Position numbers and translations under genes: made by a program
Assembly (NCBI GenBank): GCA_023376005.1
Contig: CM042152.1
Location: 82,836,469-82,900,468 of the forward strand
Reading direction: 5' to 3'
Length of the DNA: 64,000 nucleotides
DNA from: Doryteuthis pealeii
Lineage: Eukaryota > Mollusca > Cephalopoda > Myopsida > Loliginidae
In this document: one piece after another, positions 52,055 through 61,435 of the stretch
How the letters are laid out: the number at the start of each line of letters is the position of its first letter
Numbering within the stretch: the stretch's first letter is position 1
Notes under the pieces: generated by a model
What the model was told of the DNA's origin: nothing
Seen by the model: the letters and a program-made list of their open reading frames with translations, nothing else
Databases searched by the model: none

Positions 52055-52820
52055 GATTTGAATGTATAGCAACAAGTGTCACTATCCCAGTATTGGAAAT
52101 AGGGTTAAAATTGCAAATTGTCGTCAAAATTAAAACAGAAAAATTTGGCTTGGGCATAGATTTTAATGAATTTAATTATTACTAAGGACACAATTCATGT
52201 TATTTTTTACTTAAATTTTAACCGTTAGTTGTGACAATTTGCAATTTTAACCGAAAATAGAATCATGAATCTAAGTTTTAAATCTCAAATTAAAACCAAA
52301 CTGGAAAATTTTGTGCTCTAACCACTAAGCCAAACCTTATTAGAAAACACACAGTGAGAAGAAGAGGGGAATTATTACTTCCCCACCAACTCCGATGTGA
52401 AACTAATTCTTCCTTGTTGAAAGGTTTGTTAAAGGCATCAATCTGGCACGTTGAACAAAAAACCTCAAATCTTCAGTCTGCTACTCTACTCATTAAGACC
52501 AACTTGTAAAAGAATTGCTACAGAAAGCATTAAGGAAATGTAGAAATCTTTTCTGCTTTTTTTTTTTACTCGCGTGCAAGTAGGAAACCAAAATTGCATT
52601 GGCAGACAGTAAGAGAGAGAGTCACAGATCTAATAACCCATTGCCTATTAAGTACATCCTTAGTAAGAAGAACAGCTGAAAAGACACAAGTCTTATCTTT
52701 TTCTACTTAAACTATATATGTATGTATGTGTGTAAAAGAATGTATGAACAGTGTAGTTGTAAAAAAAGTGTCCATGCAGGTATGTGTGTGCACATATGGG
52801 GGACTGTAAAAATTTGTGTA
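52055..52820. other. Unassigned stretch with a weak inverted repeat
   Basis: GGTTAAAATTGCAAATTGTC near 52102 pairs with GACAATTTGCAATTTTAACC near 52233. The arms are about 20 bases and the loop about 110. Confidence 0.6.
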
Positions 52821-52850
52821 TGAATGTGTAAAAATTACAGTGTCTGCAAA

Positions 52851-52852
<2 letters not shown>

Positions 52853-52928
<76 letters not shown>

Positions 52929-52945
52929 ATTATTATTATTATTAT
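52853..52945. repeat. (TG)n-(TA)n-(TTA)n compound microsatellite
   Basis: Simple repeats in succession. Confidence 0.95.
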
Positions 52946-52967
52946 CATTATTAATAATATTATACTA

Positions 52968-53300
52968 CAACTACTAAAGCTGAGTGAATCATTGTCTCCT
53001 GAAGGCTTTTTTTCTATTTAGTTTATTGTCACAAAATTCACACTAAAATATTCCTTGCTTTTAGGATTGAGTTATGTTTGAAAAAATTCAATTTTAGTTG
53101 GTTCTAATTAGTCATAATTTACAATTAGGTCAAAAACTGACCCATCTCTTACTTCACATTCTGCCTGTCACTTTCCCCTCTCTATATATATCTTGATTAC
53201 TTCCTCATTATATATGTTAGTTTTTTGTGTGTGTAAAGAGAGAGATGAGAGAGTGATTGTGAGAGGGACATTTAACTTCTCACTTTATTTGTATGTTAAG
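52968..53300 (+). repeat. Dispersed repeat H, copy 3
   Basis: AAAGCTGAGTGAATC, TAGGATTGAGTTATGTTTG, AAAAACTGACCCATCTCTTA and TATATATGTTAG match copies 1 and 2. Confidence 0.7.
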
Positions 53301-53364
53301 ATTCAGCAGCAGCAAAAGACCTGAATATATAAATTCAAGAAGAACTGTGTATATGGATGAATGT

Positions 53365-53555
53365 TTGGTTTGGTTTCTTTGATTGATGACATAACCTTTG
53401 CAGGTTATTTAATGCCAAAGCTATCCTTGTAGAAGAACAGTAGTGGTACTATTTAACCCATATCTGGGAGTGCATACCTTTCCCCAAGGGTATTAATCTG
53501 AAAGTAAGCATAATAGTGCAAATGGAGTTCGATGTCATTTACTACAATGTAAAAA
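53365..53555 (-). repeat. Mixed family C head and SINE B debris
   Basis: GGTTTGGTTTCTTTGATTGA and GGTTATTTAATGCC (C), then CATACCTTTCCCCAAGGGTA (B, reverse). Confidence 0.5.
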
Positions 53556-53704
53556 GTCTATTATAATAAATGAATCGAAAGTCCATTAGGTTGGACAGCC
53601 GGATTTCTCCACTGAAAAAAATAAAGTTCTCCCAGTTTCTCCTGACCAAGTCCTTGTCGCCTGCAACAATCTTTTCTAGCAGTCCTTCGCCAAAGCTCAC
53701 TCAC

Positions 53705-53780
53705 CTCTTGTTCCTTGTTGTACATTAGTGTCCTCGTCAGCAAGACTGGAACGCAACTCCCCCAGTGTGTTAAGGCAGGC
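53705..53780 (-). other. Possible short exon-like open segment (weak)
   Basis: On the minus strand an AG at 53781-53782 is followed by 76 bases open in one frame (reading ACLNTLGELRSSLADEDTNV then QQGTR), ending AAGAG with a GTGAGT donor match. The pyrimidine tract is poor and I do not recognise the peptide. It could equally be chance in a repeat. Confidence 0.2.
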
Positions 53781-54099
53781 CTTAAATAATCATACTAAAA
53801 TCCCACATCCAGGTCAATCGCTCAGTGTAGTAATTTACGTGCATACCGAGTTAGACCGACATCAAGCCACGACTCACAATCAGGAGAATGTGAGTTCAAT
53901 CTCCCTAATCGTCTGCTACACTCCCCCTGATCTCATTTTGCACACTAGACACATTCATGCACACTTTGAGCTACCACAGGCATGATTTCTCTCACCACAT
54001 GTATGAACTATAAACATTTGTATGTTGTGTGTGTGTGTGTGTGGGGATGAAAAAAAAAACTTGTGTGAGTAAAGGTAAGAATGTGTGCATATTTACACA

Positions 54100-54368
54100 A
54101 CTCCTCCTCCACCACAAGCAGGATGTGACACAAGGTCAATTTTTAAGTGGAGTACAGCTGATTTGAATTCAGAGTTTTTCCTTCTCCTTAACAAGGCAAA
54201 AGAATCCACTGCCAAAACTACCACTGTTGCTGGTGTGCGTGTGTGTGTGAGGGGGGGGGGCAGATGGATGCATGCCTTTCCCCAAGGCCATTAGCGTGAA
54301 GTGAAACAACCAAACTTAACTGGATTTGAACTCAGGTCACTGACTTCATTTCCTCCTATGCACACCTT
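54100..54368 (-). mobile_element. SINE family B, diverged, with TG/G-run insertion
   Basis: GATGTGACACAAGGTCAATT, TTTGAATTCAGAG and CCTTTCCCCAAGGCCATTAG, then TTTGAACTCAGGTCACTGA, in reverse B order. The middle is replaced by a GTGTG and G-run. Confidence 0.7.
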
Positions 54369-54509
54369 GTGGATATTGGTAAATGTGTGTGTGTGTGTGT
54401 GTGTGTGTATTGGAATGTAAAAAAGAAAAATGTGTGTGTATATGTATGAATACATAAAACTTAGTGTGCTGTTAAGTGTATGAATGTGTTAAACTTACTG
54501 TCCATGTCT

Positions 54510-54605
54510 TCACATGAGTAACCAAACTCATCCGGGGATTTGAACTAGGGTCACCGATTTCATTTCCTCCGACGATAACAGTTACCCTATGCACACCTTG
54601 TGGAT
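54510..54605 (-). mobile_element. SINE family B, head only
   Basis: GGGGATTTGAACTAGGGTC and GTTACCCTATGCACACCTT, the reverse of a B head. Confidence 0.6.
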
Positions 54606-54639
54606 AAAAGTAAAAATGTGTGTGCGTGTGTGTATAGTT

Positions 54640-54845
54640 ATTTACTAACCTTAGCATAGATGTGGCACAAGGTCAAATCTAGCTTGCTAACCATTACACC
54701 ATCTGAGGTGCCCATAGTTAGTTATTTATTAAGCTAAGCTTAGATGTGGCACAAGGCCAGAAGTATGGGGCGTGGAATGAGAATTGAACTCACTAACAAT
54801 GGTCTGTAAATCTAGCTTGCTAACCATTACACCACATGAGGTTCT
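54640..54845 (-). mobile_element. SINE family E, two tandem units
   Basis: Two minus-strand units each end with the reverse A box (TTGCTAACCATTACACCA). The second has the complete B box in reverse (GAGAATTGAACTC). Smaller version of the array at 31866-32583. Confidence 0.78.
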
Positions 54846-54849
54846 CATG

Positions 54850-55280
54850 TGTATGTATATATGTATGAATATAGAAACCTTAGTGTACTATTAAGTGTAT
54901 GAATGTGTAAAACTTAGTGTCCGTGTGTTCACATGAGTAACATAAGTATGTCACAAAAGGAAAAACATTGTTTGAAAATCTCTACAAAAAATGTTAGACA
55001 TCAGAAAATAGACATAATGCAGACAGCATGATTCCTATTGTTGAGGCAATCTGACCTCCTTGTCATGTGAACTGCATTATTAATAAATACAGATATAAGC
55101 ATATAGATGATGATGATAATGATGATGATGATGATAGGGGGGATGGAAGAGCCAACGACTGTGATGAGACTGATAAGGTATAATGATCAACAGTCAAAAA
55201 TGCAAGCAATGGGGATATACAACTCTTGGTGAAAGTAAATAGTTACATTCTTTTACATTGACCAATCAGCTTCAAAAAGA
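54850..55280. other. Unassigned stretch
   Basis: A (GAT)n run near 55108-55136. Nothing else recognised. Confidence 0.5.
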
Positions 55281-55290
55281 TGAGCAAAGG

Positions 55291-55433
55291 TGTCTGTGTG
55301 GGTGTATGTGTGAGTGTGTGTGAGTGTGTGTGTGTATGTGTGAGAGTGTGTGTGTGTATGTGTGAGAGAGTGTGTGTGTATGTGTGAGCGTGTGAGAGAG
55401 TGTGTGTGTATGTGTGTGAGCGTGTGTGTATGT

Positions 55434-55464
<31 letters not shown>

Positions 55465-55870
55465 AGCGTGTGTGGAGTGAGTGAGCGTGTGTGTGAGTGA
55501 GTGAGCGTGTGTGAGCCTGTGTATGAGTGTGTGAGCCTGTGTATGAGTGTGTGAGCCTGTGTATGAGTGAGTGAGTGAGCGTGTGTGAGAGAGTAAGCGA
55601 GTGTGTGAGAGTGAGAGTGAGTGTGTGAAAATGAGTGAGAGTGAGTGTTTGAAAGTGAGTGAGAGTGAGTGTGTGAAAGTGAGTGAGAGTGAGTGTTTGT
55701 GTGAAAGTGAGTGAGAGTGAGTGTTTGCGTGAGAGTGAGTGAGTGTTTGTGTGGTGTGTGTGTGAGAGAGTAAGTGAGTGAGTTTGTGTAGTGAGTGTGT
55801 TGTGTGAGAGAGTAAGTGAGTGAGTTTGTGTAGTGAGTGTGTGTGTGTGAGTGTGTGTGCGTGCGTGCAT
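55291..55870 (+). repeat. TGTGAG/TGAG-rich minisatellite tract
   Basis: About 580 bases composed of GTGTGTGAG, GTGAGTGAG and GTGTATGAG-type variants, with higher-order blocks (for example GTGAGCCTGTGTATGA repeated three times near 55511-55570). The 200-codon histidine/threonine/serine frames on the minus strand are artefacts. Confidence 0.95.
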
Positions 55871-55879
55871 GCATAGCAT

Positions 55880-56660
55880 TCATGAAGGCAGTATGTAGTA
55901 TAACTTTAGAATATAAAAGAGCAATTCTTTATCATTAGTAGCACACTACATCCATCCATACATACATAGATAGTCTTAGTCACAATGGAATGCTTTAGTT
56001 AAAAAGAGAAGAACTAATTGGTTGGAAGAAGAGGGTTTTTTTTTTTTAACTAATCACACATCATTTGACCTTATTATGTAAGCGGCAAGTCACATGATTA
56101 AGTGGAGATCACAGGGTGAAGAATACAAAATTGGGCAATGTGTTAAAAAGAGATCAACAAGATCTTGCTTGAATTTCCTTTCTGTCTTTTAGGAGATCCA
56201 ATTAAAAAAAAACCCTTGCCTTAAAGAATTAGTGATAGCAAAGTGGTTGGAGCATTGTACGGCTTTCAAGCAGAACATCTTTTAACTGCTATGCTAAAAC
56301 GGCATACAAGAAATTATTTACCATGAGGAGGACTCGGCAGAAATACCTATACATTACCAGGGATGCTGAGAGCTTTTTGATTTAGTGCATCCTGGGATGC
56401 AGAATCACTGAAGAGTGGTCAATCATTTCCATCATAAGACAGGGGCGCTACCAGCACAGAGGGTCGGTAATATGTAATTTGTTTAAAAGACGTCTATGAT
56501 AATAAAGAAATGTGCAAATAGAAAATGTCTTTGTTGTCATTCATGTCTGCAGTGAAGTTATAGCTTATAAAATGAAAAAAAAAAAGATTTTTTAAAACCT
56601 GCTTTTACCACTTGTAAGTTTCATTAATATGCAGTTTTGATTTCTGTTACACTATGTGTG
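55880..56660. other. Unassigned stretch
   Basis: The phrase TTGATTTAGTGCATCCTGGG, then ATGCA, at 56377-56401 resembles TTGATTTAGTGCGTCCGGG, then AACGCA, at 21900-21924. A shared small hairpin repeat is likely. No gene seen. Confidence 0.5.
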
Positions 56661-56670
56661 TGGGTGTGTG

Positions 56671-56671
<1 letters not shown>

Positions 56672-56706
<35 letters not shown>
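56672..56706. repeat. (TA)n microsatellite
   Basis: Left flank of the palindrome. Confidence 0.95.
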
Positions 56707-56712
<6 letters not shown>

Positions 56713-56960
56713 TTTGAAGGCAATTACAATGCGTATAAAAAATAAAAACAAAAAGATGTTATTTTTGTCTTATCGATTTCGAAGTATAAACTTCATCATC
56801 AGAGGTTCATATCAGAATTTCTGATATGAACCTCTGATGATGAAGTTTATACTCCAAAACCTCTGATGATGAAGTTTATACTTCGAAATTGATAAGACAA
56901 AAATAACATCTTTTTGTTTTTATTTTTATACGCATTGTAATTGCCTTCAAATTATTAATA
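56704..56960. mobile_element. Palindromic element sharing ends with 22080-22371, hammerhead-like cores
   Basis: The outer ends read TAATTTGAAGGCAATTACAA then TGCG, as in 22080-22371. The arms are complementary almost to the centre. Each arm contains CTCTGATGATGAAG followed by a TATACTTCGAAA segment, which has the hammerhead order CUGAUGA, stem, GAA. One extra U follows the core and helix I is poor, so I call it degenerate. The right arm has an added partial copy (56862-56880). Confidence 0.7.
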
Positions 56961-56970
56961 TATTATTACC

Positions 56971-56974
<4 letters not shown>

Positions 56975-57060
<86 letters not shown>
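56975..57060. repeat. (TA)n-(CA)n microsatellite
   Basis: A very long TA tract, then CA. Right flank of the palindrome. Confidence 0.95.
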
Positions 57061-57061
<1 letters not shown>

Positions 57062-57139
57062 AAATGGAGAATAAATGTGAATAAGTATTGGCATATGAAG
57101 GTGCTCAATGCTAAAATAGCAGAGCAGTTTTAAAAATCA

Positions 57140-57282
57140 AATATTAAATATTATGGATATAATATCCTGTTTTTTTTTTAAGACACCGTTTTTTTTTAAA
57201 TCTTAACATTTTGACTGTCTGATGATTGCAAGTAAGCATGAAACTTTAGTTATGGGATATTAAATTCATAATATTTAATTAT
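57140..57282 (+). mobile_element. Long hairpin with hammerhead-like motif at its apex
   Basis: ATTAAATATTATGGATATAA then TATCC (from 57142) pairs imperfectly with GGGATATTAAATTCATAATA (from 57254). The hammerhead-like motif lies at the inner end, so the arms look like an extended helix I. Confidence 0.55.
57215..57255 (+). ncRNA. Hammerhead-like motif
   Basis: The core CUGAUGA is at 57219-57225. Helix II is TGC/GCA with a six-base loop and a U-U closing mismatch. GAA is at 57240-57242. Helix III is ACT/AGT with a two-base loop, and U57251 is at the cleavage position. Helix I has four pairs, two of them G-U. Confidence 0.5.
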
Positions 57283-57445
57283 ATATATGATGGACTCTCC
57301 CGTCGATTGACGTATGAGTGTTCATACAATGAACATCCACACAGTGATTTGTCTATAGTGGTGAAGGCTTGTGTTGGGCCATCCACACTTTTTAGCACAG
57401 TCAATAGGAAAGAATTGGTGCATCAAGGGTTGCCACAAACCCAAT

Positions 57446-57678
57446 CAACGACCGACCTCAGGAATTTGAATTCAGAGTTATCCCTCTCCTAGACTGGTTA
57501 CCTACCCAAGGCTGAAGGGCCCAGTCTGCCCTACTATTTAACCCATAGCTGGAGGGAGAATATATGGATTCATACCTTTCACAAGGGTATTAGCGCTATG
57601 TGAAATGCCAACAGCTTTGCTTAGGAATTGAACTCGAATTGACGAGTCCATTTTCCACGACTCTAACCAGTAGCCTCA
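57446..57678 (-). mobile_element. SINE family B, near full length
   Basis: On the minus strand: GTCGTGGAAAATGGACTCGT, GAGTTCAATTCC (B box variant), CACATAGCGCTAATACCCTT and CTCCAGCTATGGGTTAAATA. A (TA)n tract at 57679-57716 lies on the head side. Confidence 0.8.
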
Positions 57679-57686
57679 TATATATA

Positions 57687-57717
<31 letters not shown>

Positions 57718-57719
57718 TA

Positions 57720-58130
57720 GTGAGAATAGTATAGTCACAGTTGATGGTGCTTAGTGCGTGGTCACCTCTGCATTCATCAAAGACTAAGAGGTTTTATACA
57801 TATATGTCACTCAACATGTTCTAGGCCCAATACTTTTAAACTATTAACCAAACAATCCTAACTTATTCAGTGTTTAATGCTTCATGTAATAAAACAACAA
57901 AAACATAGAATTTATATCTATTTGCCAGATGGAAAATATAAAAACAAGTTTATATACTAATTTACAACCATTAAATATTGGCATTCTACAAATACCATTG
58001 TTATTTCATTAAGAAAATGTGTATATGCATATCTACATATAACATAATACATTACATATCAGATAACATTTTATATATAAAACTACACACATATACACAG
58101 TACCATTTACCTAAGTTAAATATACTAAAG
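57720..58130. other. Unassigned stretch
   Basis: No family recognised. Confidence 0.5.
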
Positions 58131-58187
58131 TGCTCAATACAAAAGGTAGAGCAATAAGTAATAGAGTAAGCCTAATGAGTCAGAGAA

Positions 58188-58224
58188 TATCTACCTAGGA
58201 TTCTCCTAACAGATCATCAGGATA
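58188..58224 (-). ncRNA. Hammerhead-like motif (left arm)
   Basis: On the minus strand: TATC, CUGAUGA, a short helix II (TCT/GGA), GAA, TCCTAGGT, A, GATA. The first helix III base is T instead of A, breaking the conserved closing pair. Probably a mutated copy of the right-arm motif. Confidence 0.5.
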
Positions 58225-58242
58225 ATTCTAATTCCTCAGAAT

Positions 58243-58279
58243 TATCCTGATGATCCATTAGGAGAAACCTAAGTTGATA
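58243..58279 (+). ncRNA. Hammerhead ribozyme motif (right arm)
   Basis: Helix I TATC/GATA, core CUGAUGA at 58247-58253, helix II TCC/GGA with an ATTA loop, GAA at 58264-58266. Helix III is AC/GT around CTAA, and U58275 is at the cleavage position. The core is intact. Helix I is short. Confidence 0.6.
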
Positions 58280-58301
58280 TTCTGACTCATTAGGCTTACT
58301 C

Positions 58302-58303
<2 letters not shown>

Positions 58304-58338
<35 letters not shown>
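58304..58338. repeat. (TA)n microsatellite
   Basis: Lies between the palindrome and the first of the direct hammerhead-like pair. Confidence 0.95.
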
Positions 58339-58340
<2 letters not shown>

Positions 58341-58356
58341 CTCATAAAATGTATAG

Positions 58357-58398
58357 CCACATTGAAGGGACTTGATAAGTTGAAACACGTGTCTGTGG
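58357..58398 (+). ncRNA. Hammerhead-like motif, direct-repeat copy 1
   Basis: Helix I CCACA/TGTGG, five pairs. The core reads UUGAAGG (two departures from CUGANGA). Helix II is GACTT/AAGTT with a GAT loop. GAA is at 58382-58384. Helix III is ACACGTGT, with C58393 at the cleavage position. All three helices are good, but C3U and A9G should strongly reduce activity. Confidence 0.6.
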
Positions 58399-58708
58399 AT
58401 GATTATATATGCTCCCTGGGGTTGAGCACTTTGGAGGGGATCTCGCTGATGACCGCCAACTAAAGCATAAATGCAACGCTCTCCTATAAAAGGGATGGAG
58501 CACTCTATGATGACCTATACATATATACATACAGATGCGTGTATTAAAACAGCTAAAATCCCCTTTGTATTCTGTGGGTGATGATAGGCAAGCGGTTAAG
58601 CTGTCCAACTGCTGCTGAAGCGATCAGATTTCTATCCCGGCTGTAGGTAGCTCAGAAAATGTCTAGCCACATTGAAGAGACTTGATAAGTCGAAACACGT
58701 GTCTGTGG
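58399..58708 (+). mobile_element. Retrozyme-like unit, 310 bp between matching hammerhead motifs
   Basis: The predicted cleavage positions after 58393 and 58703 are exactly 310 bases apart. The AGCTCA and TGTCTAGCCACA context is repeated on both sides. A tandem pair of identical-orientation hammerheads bounding a few hundred non-coding bases is the layout of animal retrozymes and some Penelope terminal repeats. Most of the unit looks unique. A TCCAACTGCTG, GATCAGATTT, CCCGG stretch near 58601-58640 is vaguely tRNA-like. Confidence 0.55.
58667..58708 (+). ncRNA. Hammerhead-like motif, direct-repeat copy 2
   Basis: Helix I CCACA/TGTGG, core UUGAAGA (only C3U departs), helix II GACTT/AAGTC fully paired. 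GAA is at 58692-58694, helix III ACACGTGT, and C58703 is at the cleavage position. Sharing C3U with copy 1 suggests the parent element already had it. Confidence 0.62.
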
Positions 58709-58735
58709 ATGTCTCTCTCTCTCATATATATATAT

Positions 58736-58990
58736 GGGCCGGGTTAGCTCAGTCTGTAGAACGTTCGGCTAGAAACCACAAGGCTCCTAGTTCGATACCG
58801 GTCCTCGCCAACTCAGCATATGAGTAGCACAGGGATCTGTGCGGTAAAGTAAGGAGCTGATGGTAGGTGTGGCGCTCCACCTCAGACGCCAAAACAATCT
58901 CCTTGGTCTGGCGCTATTGAAAAGGAGATAGACTCCCTCACTGACTGGTTGATACCGACTTTAGGCCACCCCAACGACTTTACTTACTTT
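58736..58990 (+). mobile_element. SINE family A, full length, well preserved
   Basis: GGGCCGGGTTAGCTCAGTC, AGTTCGATACCGG, TGAGTAGCACAGGGATCTG, CTCCACCTCAGACG, then TAGGCCACCCCAACGACTTT. It ends TACTTAC followed by a (TA)n tract. One of the two best A copies. Confidence 0.92.
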
Positions 58991-58991
58991 T

Positions 58992-58993
<2 letters not shown>

Positions 58994-59030
<37 letters not shown>
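58994..59030. repeat. (TA)n tail of SINE A
   Basis: Simple repeat starting right after the SINE. Confidence 0.9.
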
Positions 59031-59033
<3 letters not shown>

Positions 59034-59034
59034 A

Positions 59035-59111
59035 AAACCAGTGAAATGAAAATGAATCCCCCCAATGAACACAGATGGTTCACAGAAATCCTTAATAAGC
59101 AGAAGAAACTG

Positions 59112-59143
<32 letters not shown>

Positions 59144-59970
59144 TCTTATAGAGAAGGATGAGGTGAATTATTTTTCAAGCGGAAAGAAAACGTCTTATTC
59201 TTTTCACCATCCTCTTCATACCCTTTTAAAAAAAGAGATCTAGCCCTTGAAAGAGCAACACTTGAATGAGTCCAGATGATGACTGTTAATAGTAATTAGG
59301 GAGAGCAAGCTTCACACCTGTAAAGATTTACTCTGGCAGCAGCAGCAGCAGCAGCAGGCTGCATCAAAAAACCAGACATTTAATTCTACATCCACCCACC
59401 CCCACCATGTTCGGTTAAGAAAGGCAGAAAAAAATCTTAAAGACAAATGAGAAATAGAAAAAAAAAGAAGATCAAATCAAATAAAGATGTAAGATTACGA
59501 GGAGAAAGGAAAAAAAAAGGGGGGGAGCAACAAGGGCACCTGCTGTGCACTTTAAAAAGATACTCAAAGAGTACAAATCACAATTTCAACTCTATTAATA
59601 ATGGTGGTTCTAAGATTTATGGTCAAATCATACTGAAAACACCAATTCTTACCAACTTAAGCCACAATGAGCAGGTGCCCAATTTAATAAACCTATTACT
59701 TAAACTCTTAACGTCCTATACCGCCTCATTCCACCCGGCCAGAAGTCACATTCATTTTCCTAATCTACCCCAAATGATAGCCTTTGTTTAAATGTAATAT
59801 TAAACATTTAGAAGTCTTTGATTTAAGGAAAATAACAGACAACTTTAGAGGAAAATGTCATTTTTAGTCATTTTTTTGATAAATCCTTATAGGAATTGGG
59901 CTCTGGACTTAGAAAATTCTCAACAGGATGTTAAGAGTTTTAAGCATAACATTTATTATTTAGATGTAGA
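59035..59970. other. Unassigned stretch
   Basis: A 29-base poly-A (about 59112-59140), a CAGCAG run (59334-59356) and a 114-codon frame at 59447-59791 with a lysine-rich start. No domain recognised, so no gene is called. Confidence 0.5.
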
Positions 59971-59975
59971 TATAA

Positions 59976-60371
59976 TCTATTAGTAATGGAGATTCGCTTC
60001 CGGTTTTTGTCTGTAACAAAAATTATGTCACTGCTTACGTCACATTACCCAAAATCATCATAACATAGAATAAATACACTCAAAATTTGAACATGCAGCA
60101 TTAGACAGTCCTAATTGTTTTTTAAAACAAGTTTTAATAGATACATGACTGGTATTATATATCTATATATAGTTTGTTTTATTTTAATACATATTTAAAG
60201 TTTACATTTCAAATTGTTTTATTTTTTAATTCTTTAATGAATTTGATGATTTTACTTACTTAGGGTACAAACTCACTGACATTGAATTTTTTACTGCCTT
60301 TTTACTCTCAGGCAATATGTTTCAAAAATCCATTTTTACATCGCCTGGAGGGTGTTTTTATTTTGTACTAG
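59976..60371 (+). mobile_element. Non-autonomous Helitron family G, full length 396 bp
   Basis: Starts TCTATTAGTAATGG after an A. It ends with a CGCCTGGAGGGTG hairpin remnant, TTTTTATTTTGTA, then CTAG followed by T. The interior matches 42486-42877. Confidence 0.85.
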
Positions 60372-60558
60372 TATGAATAATTTGTTTATATATCTAGATA
60401 ATCAATGAAAATAATTTATAATAAACTCTTTCAATCTTTTTTAAATGCATGTCACAATGTCATTGTTTTTATTTACTTTAACTTTTAACTAAATAGATCT
60501 GTTTGAGAGAAATAAATGTTTGGCCATTTTAAATGATAGATTTTTGTACTGTATATAA

Positions 60559-60803
60559 AGTCGTCAGGGCGGCCTAAAGTTGGTATCAGCCAGTCAGCAA
60601 GGGAGTCTATCCCCTTTTCAATAGCGCTAGACCAAGGAGATTGTTTTTGGCGTCTGAGGTGGAGCGCCACACCTATCATCAGCTCCTTACTTTACCGCAC
60701 AGATCCCTGTGCTACTCATACGCTGAGTTGGCAAGGACCGGTATCGAACTAGGAACCTTGTGGTTTCTAGCCGAATGCTCTACCGACTGAGCTAACCCGG
60801 CCC
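60559..60803 (-). mobile_element. SINE family A, full length, well preserved
   Basis: On the minus strand: GGGCCGGGTTAGCTCAGTCG, AGTTCGATACCGG and the full body to GGCCGCCCTGACGACTTTAT. Close to the copy at 58736-58990, so both are probably recent. Confidence 0.92.
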
Positions 60804-60819
60804 AGTACTGTATATAATT

Positions 60820-60870
60820 GGTCTCTAATTATATTACTTACTAAGTAAGTAAGTAATATAATTGGAGACC
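60820..60870. repeat. Short perfect-arm hairpin
   Basis: GGTCTCTAATTATATTACTT pairs with AAGTAATATAATTGGAGACC. Confidence 0.85.
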
Positions 60871-60887
60871 TTAATTGTTGAATTAAC

Positions 60888-60945
60888 TTAGACATAAAAT
60901 AACCCAACAAGGGTTGACATACCATAAAACCTACCAACCAACCAT
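60888..60945 (+). repeat. Family C 3' tail fragment
   Basis: AAAATAACCCAACAAGGGTT, GACATACCATAAAACC and CTACCAACCAACC. It shows the (AACC)n tail clearly. Confidence 0.65.
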
Positions 60946-61204
60946 TATTCCAAGAATATCTTATGCCTTTTTCATAAATATTTATTTATATTATGTATGA
61001 TAAACGCCAAAAATATTTAATGTTTAACAATTGTTTATATTAAAAGGAAATATAATAGTCTCGCTATTACCAAACATTCATTTGAATTGTCTGTATCAAA
61101 TGTATTTAATCATTTCCCAACATCATAGTCCAACCAACTAAGTGAAGAAATTTGGGTAGACTGATACGTATTCAACTGTTACAAATTGAATGTATTTGCC
61201 TCAT

Positions 61205-61425
61205 CATACCCCACTTGTATGGGCTGGGCACAAGGCCTCGTTTTATTGTGGGCCCACCCACAAACCGAAGCTCATGGGCGGGAAAGAACAAAAATTGCAT
61301 CAATCCCGTCGGCATTCCCCACAAGAAGGGCGCCTCAAGCGCTGGGCAATAAACCCAGTTAAGTCAAGGGGGCAGGTGTTGCCTGGGGGGATAGCCCCAT
61401 GGGATCGACTATTATTAAACTCTCA
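61205..61425 (+). repeat. GC-rich repeat D, second copy
   Basis: GGGCACAAGGCCTCGTTTTA, CCCACAAACCGAAGCTCATG, CCCGTCGGCATTCCCC, GCAGGTGTTGCCTGGGGGGA and ATAGCCCCATGGGATCGAC match 28645-28936 in reverse. The two frames (66 and 98 codons) reading through it are not recognised. Confidence 0.7.
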
Positions 61426-61435
61426 ACAAGCCCAG

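Larger units (their letters stand above)
58150..58305. mobile_element. Palindrome carrying two head-to-head hammerhead motifs
   Basis: Outer ends AATAGAGTAAGCCTAATGAG and its reverse complement. Arms of about 70 bases meet near 58232. Each arm has CTGATGATC, TTAGGAGAA and a GATATTC strand. A (TA)n tract follows immediately. Confidence 0.8.

Noticed and set aside
55253..55883. Histidine/threonine/serine frames of over 200 codons on the minus strand
   Set aside because: Direct translation of TG/TGAG repeats in two overlapping frames.
58449..58480. CTGATGACC inside the retrozyme-like unit
   Set aside because: No GAA and no helices. Chance occurrence.
58741..58812. Possible functional tRNA genes at SINE heads (families A, B, E)
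   Set aside because: Pol III boxes are present, but acceptor stems and anticodon arms do not pair properly, and the heads are always joined to the same SINE bodies.
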